Origin: Candidatus Hydrogenedentota bacterium
GTDB taxonomy: Bacteria; Hydrogenedentota; Hydrogenedentia; Hydrogenedentales; CAITNO01
Direction: 5' to 3'
Length of the DNA: 10,577 bases
Assembly: GCA_023145975.1 (NCBI GenBank)
Contig: JAGLCZ010000077.1
Coordinates: 1 to 10,577, forward strand
Part shown: in pieces, positions 1 through 6,943 of the stretch
Numbering within the stretch: position 1 is the stretch's first letter
Layout of the letters: each line of letters begins with the position of its first letter
Translations under genes and position numbers: made by a program
Notes under the pieces: generated by a model
What the model saw: the letters and a program-made list of their open reading frames with translations, nothing else
Database searches by the model: none
Told to the model about the DNA's origin: nothing

Positions 1-254
1 TGGAAGAAGGATTGGAAAGGGCGTTGGAAGAGCAGCGTCCTGTACTTATTGATTTCTGGGCTACCTGGTGTAAGAATTGTTCGGTTATGAATCGTAATAC
101 CTTGCAGGACGAGGAAGTATTATCGCGATTGGAAGACTATATTAAGATTAAATATCAGGCGGAAGTGCTGGGCGAATCTCCTGCGAAGGATGCCGTAGAG
201 TATTTTCAGATTTTGGGGTTACCCGCATTTATTATTCTTGAGCCGAAGGAGTAA
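1..254 (+). CDS. Thioredoxin-fold domain, C-terminal end of a DsbD-like or thioredoxin-family protein (5' partial)
   Basis: The frame is open to the left edge, so only the last 84 or so residues are seen. They show a thioredoxin active site, W-C-K-N-C, with the two cysteines coded at 69-71 and 78-80, preceded by the hydrophobic strand VLIDFWATW, and later the cis-proline loop GLPAF. This is the pattern of the periplasmic C-terminal domain of DsbD/thiol:disulfide interchange proteins, which pass electrons across the inner membrane; a free thioredoxin-like protein is also possible because the upstream part is missing. The protein ends only about ten residues after the cis-proline, whereas DsbD and thioredoxins normally continue with one more strand and a helix. 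The stop codon sits inside the ribosome binding region of the next gene. Family assignment is firm; the exact subfamily is inference. Confidence 0.8.
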   Translation, partial: EEGLERALEEQRPVLIDFWATWCKNCSVMNRNTLQDEEVLSRLEDYIKIKYQAEVLGESPAKDAVEYFQILGLPAFIILEPKE

Positions 255-1710
255 ACTTATATACAGTTACCTGTTACAGATTGTTTATGAACATTTTCTT
301 ACGGTTGCGGGGTTCCTGTTGGCATTGCTGCTGGCGGCACGGGTGCTTCAGGAAAAGCGACAGCCCGGAAGCACACTGGCATGGCTGCTTGCCATTGTTT
401 TGATTCCTTATTTAGGGGTGCCTTTGTATCTGGTGTTTGGCGGGCGCAAGATGAACCAGTTTATACGCAGCAAGGGGAAACTATACGATCAGGAGAATTT
501 AGATGAAGGGGGTGAATCGAAGCTTGCAGCGGCGGCACGTATTGTAATTGCAGCGGGTATGCCGCCGCCCCGAGCCGGTAATCATGTCGTGCAGCATCAT
601 AACGGTGAAACAGCTTTTCATGCATTGATGGCATTGTGTGAATCAGCGCAGGAATGTATTCATGTATCCACGTTTATTCTGGGACGGGATGAAACGGGGC
701 GCGCTGTAATTGAAATGCTTGCGCGGAAGGCCCGTGAAGGGGTGCAGGTACGGTTGCTTTTGGATGGCTTGGGATGTTTGTGGGCAGGGGGTCGTTTTAC
801 AAAACCACTACGTGATGCGGGAGGGCAGGTAGGACGTTTTTTGCCGGTACTTCCTTTGCAGTGGCGGTGGTCTGCAAATCTCCGTAATCACCGCAAGATC
901 GTTGTTGTCGATCATTGTGCCGCTATGGTGGGAGGTATGAATCTGGCGACATCGTTTATGGGAGCCACTCCGAAGCGTCGGCGTTTTGTGGATTCCACTG
1001 CTTTTCTTTGCGGATCTGCTGTCGCCGATATTGAAGATGTATTTTTTCATGACTGGAATTATGCTGTCGATGAACGTATGACTTCTTGCGGCGAGGCTTC
1101 TCCTGCTGACCGTATCGAAACATTTATCCAGGCAATTTCCTTGCCGTCACCGGAGGTTTCACCGGCTTCTGCGTCGTTGGTACAAGTGGTGCCGAGTGGA
1201 CCGGATGTGGAGGAAGATACCTTTCACGATGCGCTCATTACCGCTATTATGGAGGCGCAGGAACGGATATGGTTAGTAACGCCTTACTTTGTTCCAGACG
1301 AATCGCTGGTGAAGATGCTGGCACTCAAGGCGCGTACCGGGTGTGATGTTTGTGTGCTGCTGCCATTGCGTTCAAACCATCCTACAGCGGATCTGGCACG
1401 GGGATCGGTGTTACGACAGATTACTGCTGCCGGAGGGACGGTCTATGCGTATCCGGGAAATATGGTTCATGCAAAATTGATGGTATTTGATGAAACCATG
1501 GCTATAACCGGTTCGCCCAACCTCGATATGCGCAGCATTTACCTGAACTTCGAGATAGCGTTGTTTCATTACAGTCAGCAGGAAATAGCATATTGCGCTG
1601 AATGGATTCGCACGCTGCAGAATGCTTCCCACATGATTAGACCGGAGGGGGTGAGCAAGAGTCGCGCCTGGGCGGAAAGTTTTTGTCGGCTTATCTCTCC
1701 GCTATTGTGA
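238..1710 (+). CDS. cls: Cardiolipin synthase-type phospholipase D protein
   Basis: Membrane enzyme that condenses phosphatidyl groups into cardiolipin. Numbering from the TTG at 238: two membrane segments lie at about 11-36 and 46-68, the usual PLDc_N anchor, followed by two phospholipase D catalytic domains. The first HKD motif is H218-x-K220-x4-D225, the second H411-x-K413-x4-D418 followed by GSPNLD. The VPSGPD segment near 318-323 is typical of the family. Total length, about 483-490 residues, matches E. coli ClsA. The start is uncertain. TTG 238 has no ribosome binding site and overlaps the upstream gene by 17 bases. A clear AAGGAG at 246-251 sits seven bases before an in-frame ATA at 259, which would place the initiator directly before the first membrane helix. 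It is likely co-transcribed with the thioredoxin gene. Which phospholipids it uses cannot be told from sequence. Confidence 0.9.
   Translation: MSRRSKLIYSYLLQIVYEHFLTVAGFLLALLLAARVLQEKRQPGSTLAWLLAIVLIPYLGVPLYLVFGGRKMNQFIRSKGKLYDQENLDEGGESKLAAAARIVIAAGMPPPRAGNHVVQHHNGETAFHALMALCESAQECIHVSTFILGRDETGRAVIEMLARKAREGVQVRLLLDGLGCLWAGGRFTKPLRDAGGQVGRFLPVLPLQWRWSANLRNHRKIVVVDHCAAMVGGMNLATSFMGATPKRRRFVDSTAFLCGSAVADIEDVFFHDWNYAVDERMTSCGEASPADRIETFIQAISLPSPEVSPASASLVQVVPSGPDVEEDTFHDALITAIMEAQERIWLVTPYFVPDESLVKMLALKARTGCDVCVLLPLRSNHPTADLARGSVLRQITAAGGTVYAYPGNMVHAKLMVFDETMAITGSPNLDMRSIYLNFEIALFHYSQQEIAYCAEWIRTLQNASHMIRPEGVSKSRAWAESFCRLISPLL
246..251 (+). promoter_or_regulatory. Shine-Dalgarno site that decides the cls start
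   Basis: AAGGAG here overlaps the last sense codons of the thioredoxin gene. Its spacing points to ATA at 259-261 as start codon (seven bases between), since no ATG, GTG or TTG lies in frame within 5-12 bases. AUA starts are very rare in bacteria, so either the site works inefficiently, or the start is TTG 238, or an original ATG was mutated. Confidence 0.5.
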
Positions 1711-1721
1711 TTAACGACAAT

Positions 1722-1737
1722 CTGTGTGAACATACAG
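1722..1737 (+). repeat. Short inverted repeat after cls
   Basis: CTGTGTG and CATACAG form a near-perfect inverted repeat 12 bases past the cls stop, with one G-U pair in RNA and a very tight loop. No run of T follows, so it is not a classical intrinsic terminator. It may be a small mRNA 3'-end structure or chance. Confidence 0.25.
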
Positions 1738-1780
1738 GTCTGCTTCTACATTGGTTTTGTGATAAATAGATGCGGTGTGC

Positions 1781-1810
1781 TTGAATCGTTCGCGTACTGC
1801 ATGGCACAAT
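1781..1810 (+). promoter_or_regulatory. Possible sigma-70-like promoter for clpP
   Basis: TTGAAT at 1781-1786 and CACAAT at 1805-1810 are separated by 18 bases in the 154-base gap before the ClpP gene. The -10 box matches TATAAT at four of six positions. This would give a leader of about 50 bases. The boxes are weak and no comparison was possible. Confidence 0.3.
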
Positions 1811-1864
1811 ATCAGGTAGAGTGTTGTGTTTCTTTCCCTCATTTATGTACCCAAGGTAACCACT

Positions 1865-2482
1865 ATGAATCCTTATAACGCTTCCAATTTTAATATGACT
1901 GCATCCGAATCCCCGTGTGGCGGCGAAGAGCCGAACAAAGAATCTCCTTTGAGCGGGATGCTTCTGAAATCGCGGGTGGTGATGGTATCCGGTGAAGTGA
2001 ACCCGGAACTTACAGCGGATGTTGTGGCACGGTTATTGGTACTGGATGGTCAGTCGCATGATCCCATTCGGATTATGGTTTCATCCCCCGGCGGGCATGT
2101 GGACTCGGGATATGCTATACACGATATGATGCGCTTTATTGCTTCACCTGTGGTTGCTGTGGGTGTGGGTTGGGTGGCAAGTATTGCTGTTCCCATATTG
2201 CTTGGTGCAGAAAAGGGTAAGCGTTTTTCGCTTCCGAATACGCGGTTTTTGCTGCATCAGCCCAGTGGCGGTGCCGGCGGACAGGCTGCAGATATACGGA
2301 TTGAGGCGCAGGAAATCCTGAAAATACGCAAGCGTATCAATGGGCTTCTTGCTGCGGAAACCGGTCAATCGGAAGAAAAAGTGACGTGTGACAGTGACCG
2401 TAATTTTTGGATGAGTGCGGAAGAAGCATTAGAATATGGGTTGATTAATAAGATTATTTCCAACATTGAAGAGTTGGACTAA
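1865..2482 (+). CDS. clpP: ClpP-family serine protease with Ser-His-Asn triad
   Basis: Caseinolytic protease subunit, expected to assemble into a barrel of two heptamers and to degrade proteins fed by a Clp ATPase. ATG 1865 is preferred over the in-frame GTG at 1826 because it is preceded by AAGGT at 1853-1857; it gives 205 residues, the usual length. Landmarks: SSPGG at 73-77 (oxyanion loop region), nucleophile Ser106 in VASIA, His131 in LLHQPSGG, and a GQAADI segment at 139-144. Where E. coli and S. aureus ClpP have the Arg-Asp pair containing the catalytic Asp, this protein reads D178-R179-N180-F-W-M, so Asn180 takes that place. Listeria monocytogenes ClpP1 has the same exchange and works in mixed complexes with ClpP2. 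No clpX gene lies beside it. It may therefore be a partner subunit of another ClpP elsewhere in the genome (inference). Confidence 0.9.
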   Translation: MNPYNASNFNMTASESPCGGEEPNKESPLSGMLLKSRVVMVSGEVNPELTADVVARLLVLDGQSHDPIRIMVSSPGGHVDSGYAIHDMMRFIASPVVAVGVGWVASIAVPILLGAEKGKRFSLPNTRFLLHQPSGGAGGQAADIRIEAQEILKIRKRINGLLAAETGQSEEKVTCDSDRNFWMSAEEALEYGLINKIISNIEELD

Positions 2483-2545
2483 GGGCAGCATTTTTTATTT
2501 TACAGGTTGTTTTTTCACACGCCATGTTGTACGGGAGATAATGTC

Positions 2546-3454
2546 ATGCGTGTATTGATAAGTGGTGCCACTGGTTTGATCGGCACTGCGTTGACATCAC
2601 AGTTAGAATCGGAAGAGATGGATGTGACGCAGTTGACGCGGCAGCAGGTAGACGACGAAGATACCCACCGCGTTTATTGGCATCCGGAATCGGGAACCCT
2701 TGATGCAGAACAGGTAGAGGGATTTCGGGCAGTAGTGCATTTGGCAGGAGAGAATATTTCCGATGCGAAATGGACAGAAGATAAAAAACGACGAATTTTG
2801 AGTAGTCGGGTGAGCAGTACCACCCTTTTGTGTCGTGTACTTGCAAACCTCAAAAAAAAACCGAAAACATTGATTTGTGCGTCGGCAGTTGGCTATTACG
2901 GAGGTCGGGGGGATGAAGAGCTGACCGAATCTGCAGAGCCGGGCAAAGGATTTTTGGCGGAGGTGTGTCAGGCGTGGGAACAGGCGGTACTGCCTGCAAC
3001 GGAAGCGGGTATTCGCGTGACTTTTCTGCGGATGGGTGTGGTATTGAGTGCGCACGGTGGTGCATTACAACGTATGCTGCCCCCTTTTCGTCTGGGATTG
3101 GGTGGACCCGTAGGCGGTGGAATGCAGCAGATGAGTTGGATAACACTGGATGATTTGACTCGTGCCATTTTGTATTGTATAAAAAACAGGCGTATGACGG
3201 GTGTCGTTAATGCGGTGACGCCGCATCCTGTACGAAACCGGAAATTTGCACAGGAGCTGGGTAAAGCGGTGGGGAAACCGGCTGTAATACCGGTGCCTGC
3301 ATTTGCGATTAATCTGGCGTGGGGAGAGATGGGACGCGAACTGCTGCTGAGCAGTACCCATGCGGTGCCGGAACGTCTTACGCAGTCCGGGTTTGAATGG
3401 CATTATCCGGAAATAGAGGATGCATTACGTGCCTGTATCGAGGGAGAAACGTGA
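2546..3454 (+). CDS. TIGR01777-family NAD(P)-binding epimerase/oxidoreductase (YfcH/SulA-like)
   Basis: Extended short-chain dehydrogenase fold of 302 residues, cytoplasmic. ATG 2546 is chosen because GGGAGA at 2533-2538 lies seven bases upstream and because the protein then begins at once with the dinucleotide loop GATGLIG (7-13). Other landmarks are HLAGENI near 71-77, ASAVGYYG near 113-120 containing the position of the catalytic tyrosine region, and a C-terminal DUF1731-like tail (SSTHAVPERL...GFEWHYP) that marks the TIGR01777 group. Members are widespread, named epimerase or cell-division-inhibitor SulA-like by transfer, and have no settled substrate. It follows ClpP by 63 bases on the same strand and faces the GH4-like gene tail to tail with 14 bases between. 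A run of nine A at 2852-2860 is in frame and could be slippage-prone. Confidence 0.9.
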   Translation: MRVLISGATGLIGTALTSQLESEEMDVTQLTRQQVDDEDTHRVYWHPESGTLDAEQVEGFRAVVHLAGENISDAKWTEDKKRRILSSRVSSTTLLCRVLANLKKKPKTLICASAVGYYGGRGDEELTESAEPGKGFLAEVCQAWEQAVLPATEAGIRVTFLRMGVVLSAHGGALQRMLPPFRLGLGGPVGGGMQQMSWITLDDLTRAILYCIKNRRMTGVVNAVTPHPVRNRKFAQELGKAVGKPAVIPVPAFAINLAWGEMGRELLLSSTHAVPERLTQSGFEWHYPEIEDALRACIEGET

Positions 3455-3468
3455 TGAGCAGCAGGTGT

Positions 3469-4719
3469 TTATTTACGTAGTTCCAGTTTGTCCTGACGGA
3501 GCGCGCGGTCGAGATATTCACGCGCTTTGTCTGTGGAGGGAACAAAGGGGTTGACGGCAAGTGCCTGTAACGCATGATCGTAGGATTTATGGCGGACGGC
3601 TTCAATAACGAGTCGGTCGCTTTCCTTGACAGCGCAATAAAAACCCTTGAGAAATCGGGGGAGTAATCCTATTTTAGCGGCTTTGAAATCTTTCTTGCCA
3701 ATTGTTACGGGGATTTCTACACTGCACTTATCCGGCAGGTCGGTGATGGCTCCCTGATTCTGAACGCACAGTACCATGGAAGTGGATTTGGAACTTTCCA
3801 GGGCTTTCAGCAGCGGAATCAGCGTGTATTCGTACCATAGGGGGTTCCGTTGTTGGGTAAGGGTTGGCACAGAGTTTAATGTGTCATTGGCATATAAGTG
3901 CAGGATACGTTTTTCTGTATCATGGAGTAACTGTGAACGAAACCGGGCGCAGGACTGCTGGTATTTCAGTGCCTCACTGCGTCGGAAATATAGACCGGCA
4001 TGACGCGTCGGGATCATGTGAAATAGGGAAATAAGGGAGCGATCGTATTCATCATCATCAGAAGTCTCGATCAAGTCCAGTACTTTTCGCATACGACTTT
4101 TACCATTTACTTTCATATCCTGGATCCACCCAAGATCATGCAGGCCGAGGTAATTGGTTTGAACCTCATTAGGCGTTCTCCCAAGCAGCGTGCTTACCTT
4201 TCGGATGTAAACACCGGGTAGATTATTGACGCCCATAACTTTCAGCGGGGTGATGCGGTTTAATGCCTCAACGATGATGCCTACGGGATTTGTCAGGTTT
4301 ATTATAACTGCGTCGGGATTGACTCTTTCAATGGTATGGGCAAAATTCAGTACCACGGGAAGGGTGCGCAGCGCATTGATTACAGCACCTGCCCCGATAC
4401 TGTCACTGCCAATCATGTCCAGTTGGGGCGGCGTCATCTCATCGCGTATCCGCGCTTTCATGCCGCCTACACGCACATGATTGATGATATAGGAAGCGTC
4501 CCGGACTGCGGTTTCCACATCTGTTTCCGGGATTATTTTTGTAGCATGACCATTTTTATCTACCAGTCGCTGGCAAAAAGCACTCACTGAATCCAGCTTT
4601 CGCCCCGGCTTGCCCAACAGTACCAGTTCACGTATTATAATATTATGGGCAAGGGCCGTAGAAACAAACTCCGGAATATAAACGCTGCTTCCCCCGAGTA
4701 TTGTTATCCTGTCAATCAT
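3469..4719 (-). CDS. GH4-like NAD-dependent glycosidase homologue with altered metal site
   Basis: Glycoside hydrolase family 4 enzymes cleave (often phosphorylated) sugars by an oxidation-elimination route using NAD and Mn2+. The start at 4719 (ATG) is chosen because AAGGGA lies just upstream on this strand and the nucleotide-binding loop GGSSVYIPE follows at 9-17; the reading frame stays open further upstream without support. Landmarks: NLTNPVGIIVEAL at 141-153, GVNNLPG at 163-169, YLGLHDLGW at 190-198, and the C-terminal segment ALAVNPFVPSTDKA at 386-399. Length is 416 residues, close to the family norm. Compared with recalled Thermotoga BglT, the metal ligand Cys (GLCNVP) is Asn165 and the ligand His (GLNHL) is Asp195; the region around the catalytic Tyr (PYLRYY) is also changed, near 237-245. 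It may be an enzyme with different metal use, a new subfamily, or a sugar-binding non-enzyme. It is divergent from the uxuB-like gene, suggesting a sugar acid or glycoside substrate. Confidence 0.85.
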   Translation of the reverse strand: MIDRITILGGSSVYIPEFVSTALAHNIIIRELVLLGKPGRKLDSVSAFCQRLVDKNGHATKIIPETDVETAVRDASYIINHVRVGGMKARIRDEMTPPQLDMIGSDSIGAGAVINALRTLPVVLNFAHTIERVNPDAVIINLTNPVGIIVEALNRITPLKVMGVNNLPGVYIRKVSTLLGRTPNEVQTNYLGLHDLGWIQDMKVNGKSRMRKVLDLIETSDDDEYDRSLISLFHMIPTRHAGLYFRRSEALKYQQSCARFRSQLLHDTEKRILHLYANDTLNSVPTLTQQRNPLWYEYTLIPLLKALESSKSTSMVLCVQNQGAITDLPDKCSVEIPVTIGKKDFKAAKIGLLPRFLKGFYCAVKESDRLVIEAVRHKSYDHALQALAVNPFVPSTDKAREYLDRALRQDKLELRK

Positions 4720-4885
4720 CGCAATCCCTTCATGTACAGGGTATATAACCTTCGGTGTATTTACTACATGAGAAAAATGTATCAGAACGAAATTCTCTAT
4801 TGTAGAACCTATACCCATGTACGGTTATTAATGCTACGCTATTCAGGCTACTTCTTTTATTGGGTAAAAGTCAAATATAGGTTTG

Positions 4886-4916
4886 TTTTCTGTACGCGCA
4901 TGTATGATATTATAAT
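4886..4916 (+). promoter_or_regulatory. Likely promoter for the uxuB-like operon
   Basis: A perfect TATAAT -10 box lies at 4911-4916 in the 253-base divergent spacer, about 57 bases before the uxuB-like start. The -35 side is poor: TTCTGT at 4888-4893 with 17 bases spacing, or TTTTCT with 19. A weak -35 is common for activated or repressed catabolic promoters. The regulator binding site was not identified. Confidence 0.4.
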
Positions 4917-4972
4917 AAGCTGAAGTAAGATGGGTGGGAAATAAACGGCATTTCAGTCTGGAAGGAATAATA

Positions 4973-5806
4973 ATGAGTACCCCTTTGTCGATATTTAGTT
5001 TGGAAGGGAAAACTGCGGTAGTTACCGGCGGCGGCGGTGTATTAGGCGGTGCTATGGCTGAAGGGCTTGCCGGTGCAGGCGCAGCAGTGGCAGTGTGTGA
5101 TGTGCGTCGGGAACTGGCCGATGCATGTGCACAGCGTATTGTAGAAAAAGGCGGTAAGGCCAAAGGTTATTTTCTGGATGTATTTCAGGCGGAAACCATC
5201 AAAACGTGTGCCGATGCGGTAGTTCAGGATTTTGGCGGAATAGATATTCTTATCAATGCAGTAGGCGGCAATATGAAAGGGGCAACGACCAGTGCCGACC
5301 AGAGTTTTTTTGATCTGCCGGCAGAGGCGCTGCGTACCGTTTTTGACTTGAATTTAGTGGGCGGTGCAGTGGTGCCGACGCAGATATTTGCCAAGGCGAT
5401 GATTGATAATCCCGAAGGCGGTTCTATTATTAATATTTCTTCCATGAATGCTTTTCGGCCCCTCACCCGTATTCCGGGATATAGTGCCGCCAAGGCGGCA
5501 GTCAGTAATTTTACACAATGGTTGTCTGTGCATTTTGCTCAGGAATACAATTCAAAGCTGCGGGTAAATGCGATTGCACCGGGTTTTTTCCTTACGGAAC
5601 AGAACCGTTTTCTATTGACAGATAAGGAAACGGGAGCTCCAACTGATCGGGGTAAAACAATTATTTCGCACACGCCGCAGGGGCGCTATGGTGATCCCGA
5701 AGATTTGGTGGGTGCCACTATCTGGTTGGCCAGTGATGCGGCGCGCTTTGTTACAGGTATTGTATTACCGGTGGATGGCGGTTTTTCGGCTTTTTCCGGT
5801 GTCTAA
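4973..5806 (+). CDS. uxuB: SDR-family D-mannonate oxidoreductase (fructuronate reductase), YjmF/UxuB-like
   Basis: Predicted to interconvert D-fructuronate and D-mannonate with NAD(P)H in the glucuronate branch of hexuronate catabolism, in the cytoplasm. The 277-residue protein shows the classical short-chain dehydrogenase plan: cofactor loop TGGGGVLG at 18-25, NAVGG at 95-99, Asn127 in DLNLVG, catalytic Ser157 in NISSMNA, and Tyr170-x3-Lys174 in YSAAK. The segments PGFFLTEQNRFLL (203-215) and VDGGFSAFSGV (267-277) are typical of the B. subtilis YjmF/UxuB type rather than of general sugar dehydrogenases. ATG 4973 follows GAAGGA at 4961-4966. It is the first gene of the + strand catabolic series and diverges from the GH4-like gene. 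No uxuA or uxaC is in view. Substrate is inferred from family likeness, so a related sugar acid remains possible. Confidence 0.8.
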   Translation: MSTPLSIFSLEGKTAVVTGGGGVLGGAMAEGLAGAGAAVAVCDVRRELADACAQRIVEKGGKAKGYFLDVFQAETIKTCADAVVQDFGGIDILINAVGGNMKGATTSADQSFFDLPAEALRTVFDLNLVGGAVVPTQIFAKAMIDNPEGGSIINISSMNAFRPLTRIPGYSAAKAAVSNFTQWLSVHFAQEYNSKLRVNAIAPGFFLTEQNRFLLTDKETGAPTDRGKTIISHTPQGRYGDPEDLVGATIWLASDAARFVTGIVLPVDGGFSAFSGV

Positions 5807-5893
5807 GGTATTCGATCCCCAAGACATGATACAATAATTACGACAGAACAGATTGTAAATTATCTGGTATTTATTTGCAGGAGAGATTGAGTA

Positions 5894-6787
5894 ATGACAG
5901 ATGCAGTAGAACGGTTGAAAGCGCATACCCCTAACCATGAATTTCTGGTTGCCATTGATAGTGATGGGTGCGCTTTTGATACGATGGAGCTCAAGCACAA
6001 GGAGTGTTTTATTCCGAATATTATTAAATATTGGGATATGCAGCCGGTTTCTAAATATACGCGTGCAGCAGCCGAGTTTGTCAATTTATACTCCAAATGG
6101 CGTGGTATTAACCGTTTTCCGGCTTTAATTAAAACGATGGAACTGCTTGCAGAGTGGGATGCGGTGCAGGCACGAAAGTTTGAATTGCCTGAAACGCCGA
6201 ATTTGTGTCGTTGGATTGCTGAAGAAACAAAACTTGGAAATCCTGCCCTGGAAGCATGGTGCGCTGTACATAGTGCCGATGAGGCACCGGATATGCACCG
6301 TGCTTTGGCGTGGAGCCTTGCAGTTAACGACAGTGTGGCGGATATTGTGCAGGGCGGTCTGCCCCCATTTCCCTATGTGCGTGAATGCCTTGATGCAGCA
6401 CAGGAGAAGGCCGATCTTATGGTGTGTTCTCAAACGCCCTGTGAAGCACTGATCCGCGAATGGGAAGAGCAGGGATTGGATACGTATGTTTTTGCAGTTA
6501 ACGGTCAGGAAGTAGGCACAAAATCGGAGCATATACGATTTGCTGCTGAGGGTCGTTATGAAAATACAAAGATATTGATGATCGGTGATGCCTCAGGGGA
6601 CTTGAAGGCGGCAAGAGCCAATGATGCGTTATTTTTTCCCATTAACCCCGGGGAAGAGGAATGTTCTTGGCAGCGTCTGTTTGAAGAAGGCTTGGACCGA
6701 TTTTTTTCCGGTACGTTTGCAGGCGACTATGAAGGCGGGTTAATAAAGGAATTTGAAACCTTTTTGCCGGAAACGCCGTCTTGGTAA
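5894..6787 (+). CDS. HAD-family hydrolase (probable phosphatase)
   Basis: Haloacid dehalogenase-superfamily protein of 297 residues, cytoplasmic, likely removing phosphate from a small molecule. Motif I is D22-S-D24-G near the N terminus (nucleophile D22, acid/base D24). Motif II is Ser179 in LMVCSQTP, motif III Lys210 in VGTKSEHI, and motif IV G231-D232-x3-D236. A helical cap of about 120 residues (roughly 35-155) sits between motifs I and II, longer than in small beta-phosphoglucomutase-like members. A C-terminal extension of about 45 residues follows the core. AGGAGA at 5879-5884 supports ATG 5894. It lies 87 bases after uxuB in the same direction, so it probably acts on a phosphorylated intermediate or side product of the same sugar acid pathway. 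The substrate cannot be read from the sequence. Confidence 0.8.
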   Translation: MTDAVERLKAHTPNHEFLVAIDSDGCAFDTMELKHKECFIPNIIKYWDMQPVSKYTRAAAEFVNLYSKWRGINRFPALIKTMELLAEWDAVQARKFELPETPNLCRWIAEETKLGNPALEAWCAVHSADEAPDMHRALAWSLAVNDSVADIVQGGLPPFPYVRECLDAAQEKADLMVCSQTPCEALIREWEEQGLDTYVFAVNGQEVGTKSEHIRFAAEGRYENTKILMIGDASGDLKAARANDALFFPINPGEEECSWQRLFEEGLDRFFSGTFAGDYEGGLIKEFETFLPETPSW

Positions 6788-6905
6788 AAGTATGGGTGTA
6801 TGTAAAGAGTATTGTGTTTTTTATGGTGCGGGCGTTCTATAGGATCGTTGAGAATAAGGTGGTGGCAAATTACGATGTGTTTGTCGTTGGCGATGGTGGC
6901 GATGT

Positions 6906-6923
6906 TAGTTGAGTTGGTAACTA
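6906..6923 (+). promoter_or_regulatory. Weak inverted repeat before the GntR-type gene
   Basis: TAGTT and AACTA arms flank an eight-base centre just before the ribosome binding site (AAGGAGA, 6928-6934). FadR-family regulators bind short palindromes ending in such T-N-G-T / A-C-N-A arms, and self-control is common. No second copy was found before uxuB, so the assignment is speculative. Confidence 0.2.
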
Positions 6924-6943
6924 CATAAGGAGAGTGCCGTACC

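Noticed and set aside
1802..1816. TGGCAC resembling half of a sigma-54 promoter before clpP
   Set aside because: The second half (TTGCA-like, correct spacing) is absent.
2483..2545. T-rich gap after clpP as an intrinsic terminator
   Set aside because: T runs are present but no stem-loop precedes them.
2603..3146. Several - strand open frames opposite the TIGR01777-family gene
   Set aside because: They are antisense shadows of a well-supported gene and show no conserved motifs.
4720..4818. 33-residue N-terminal extension of the GH4-like protein
   Set aside because: The nucleotide-binding loop starts right after the internal ATG at 4719, which has its own ribosome binding site; the extension lacks one and lies in the promoter spacer.
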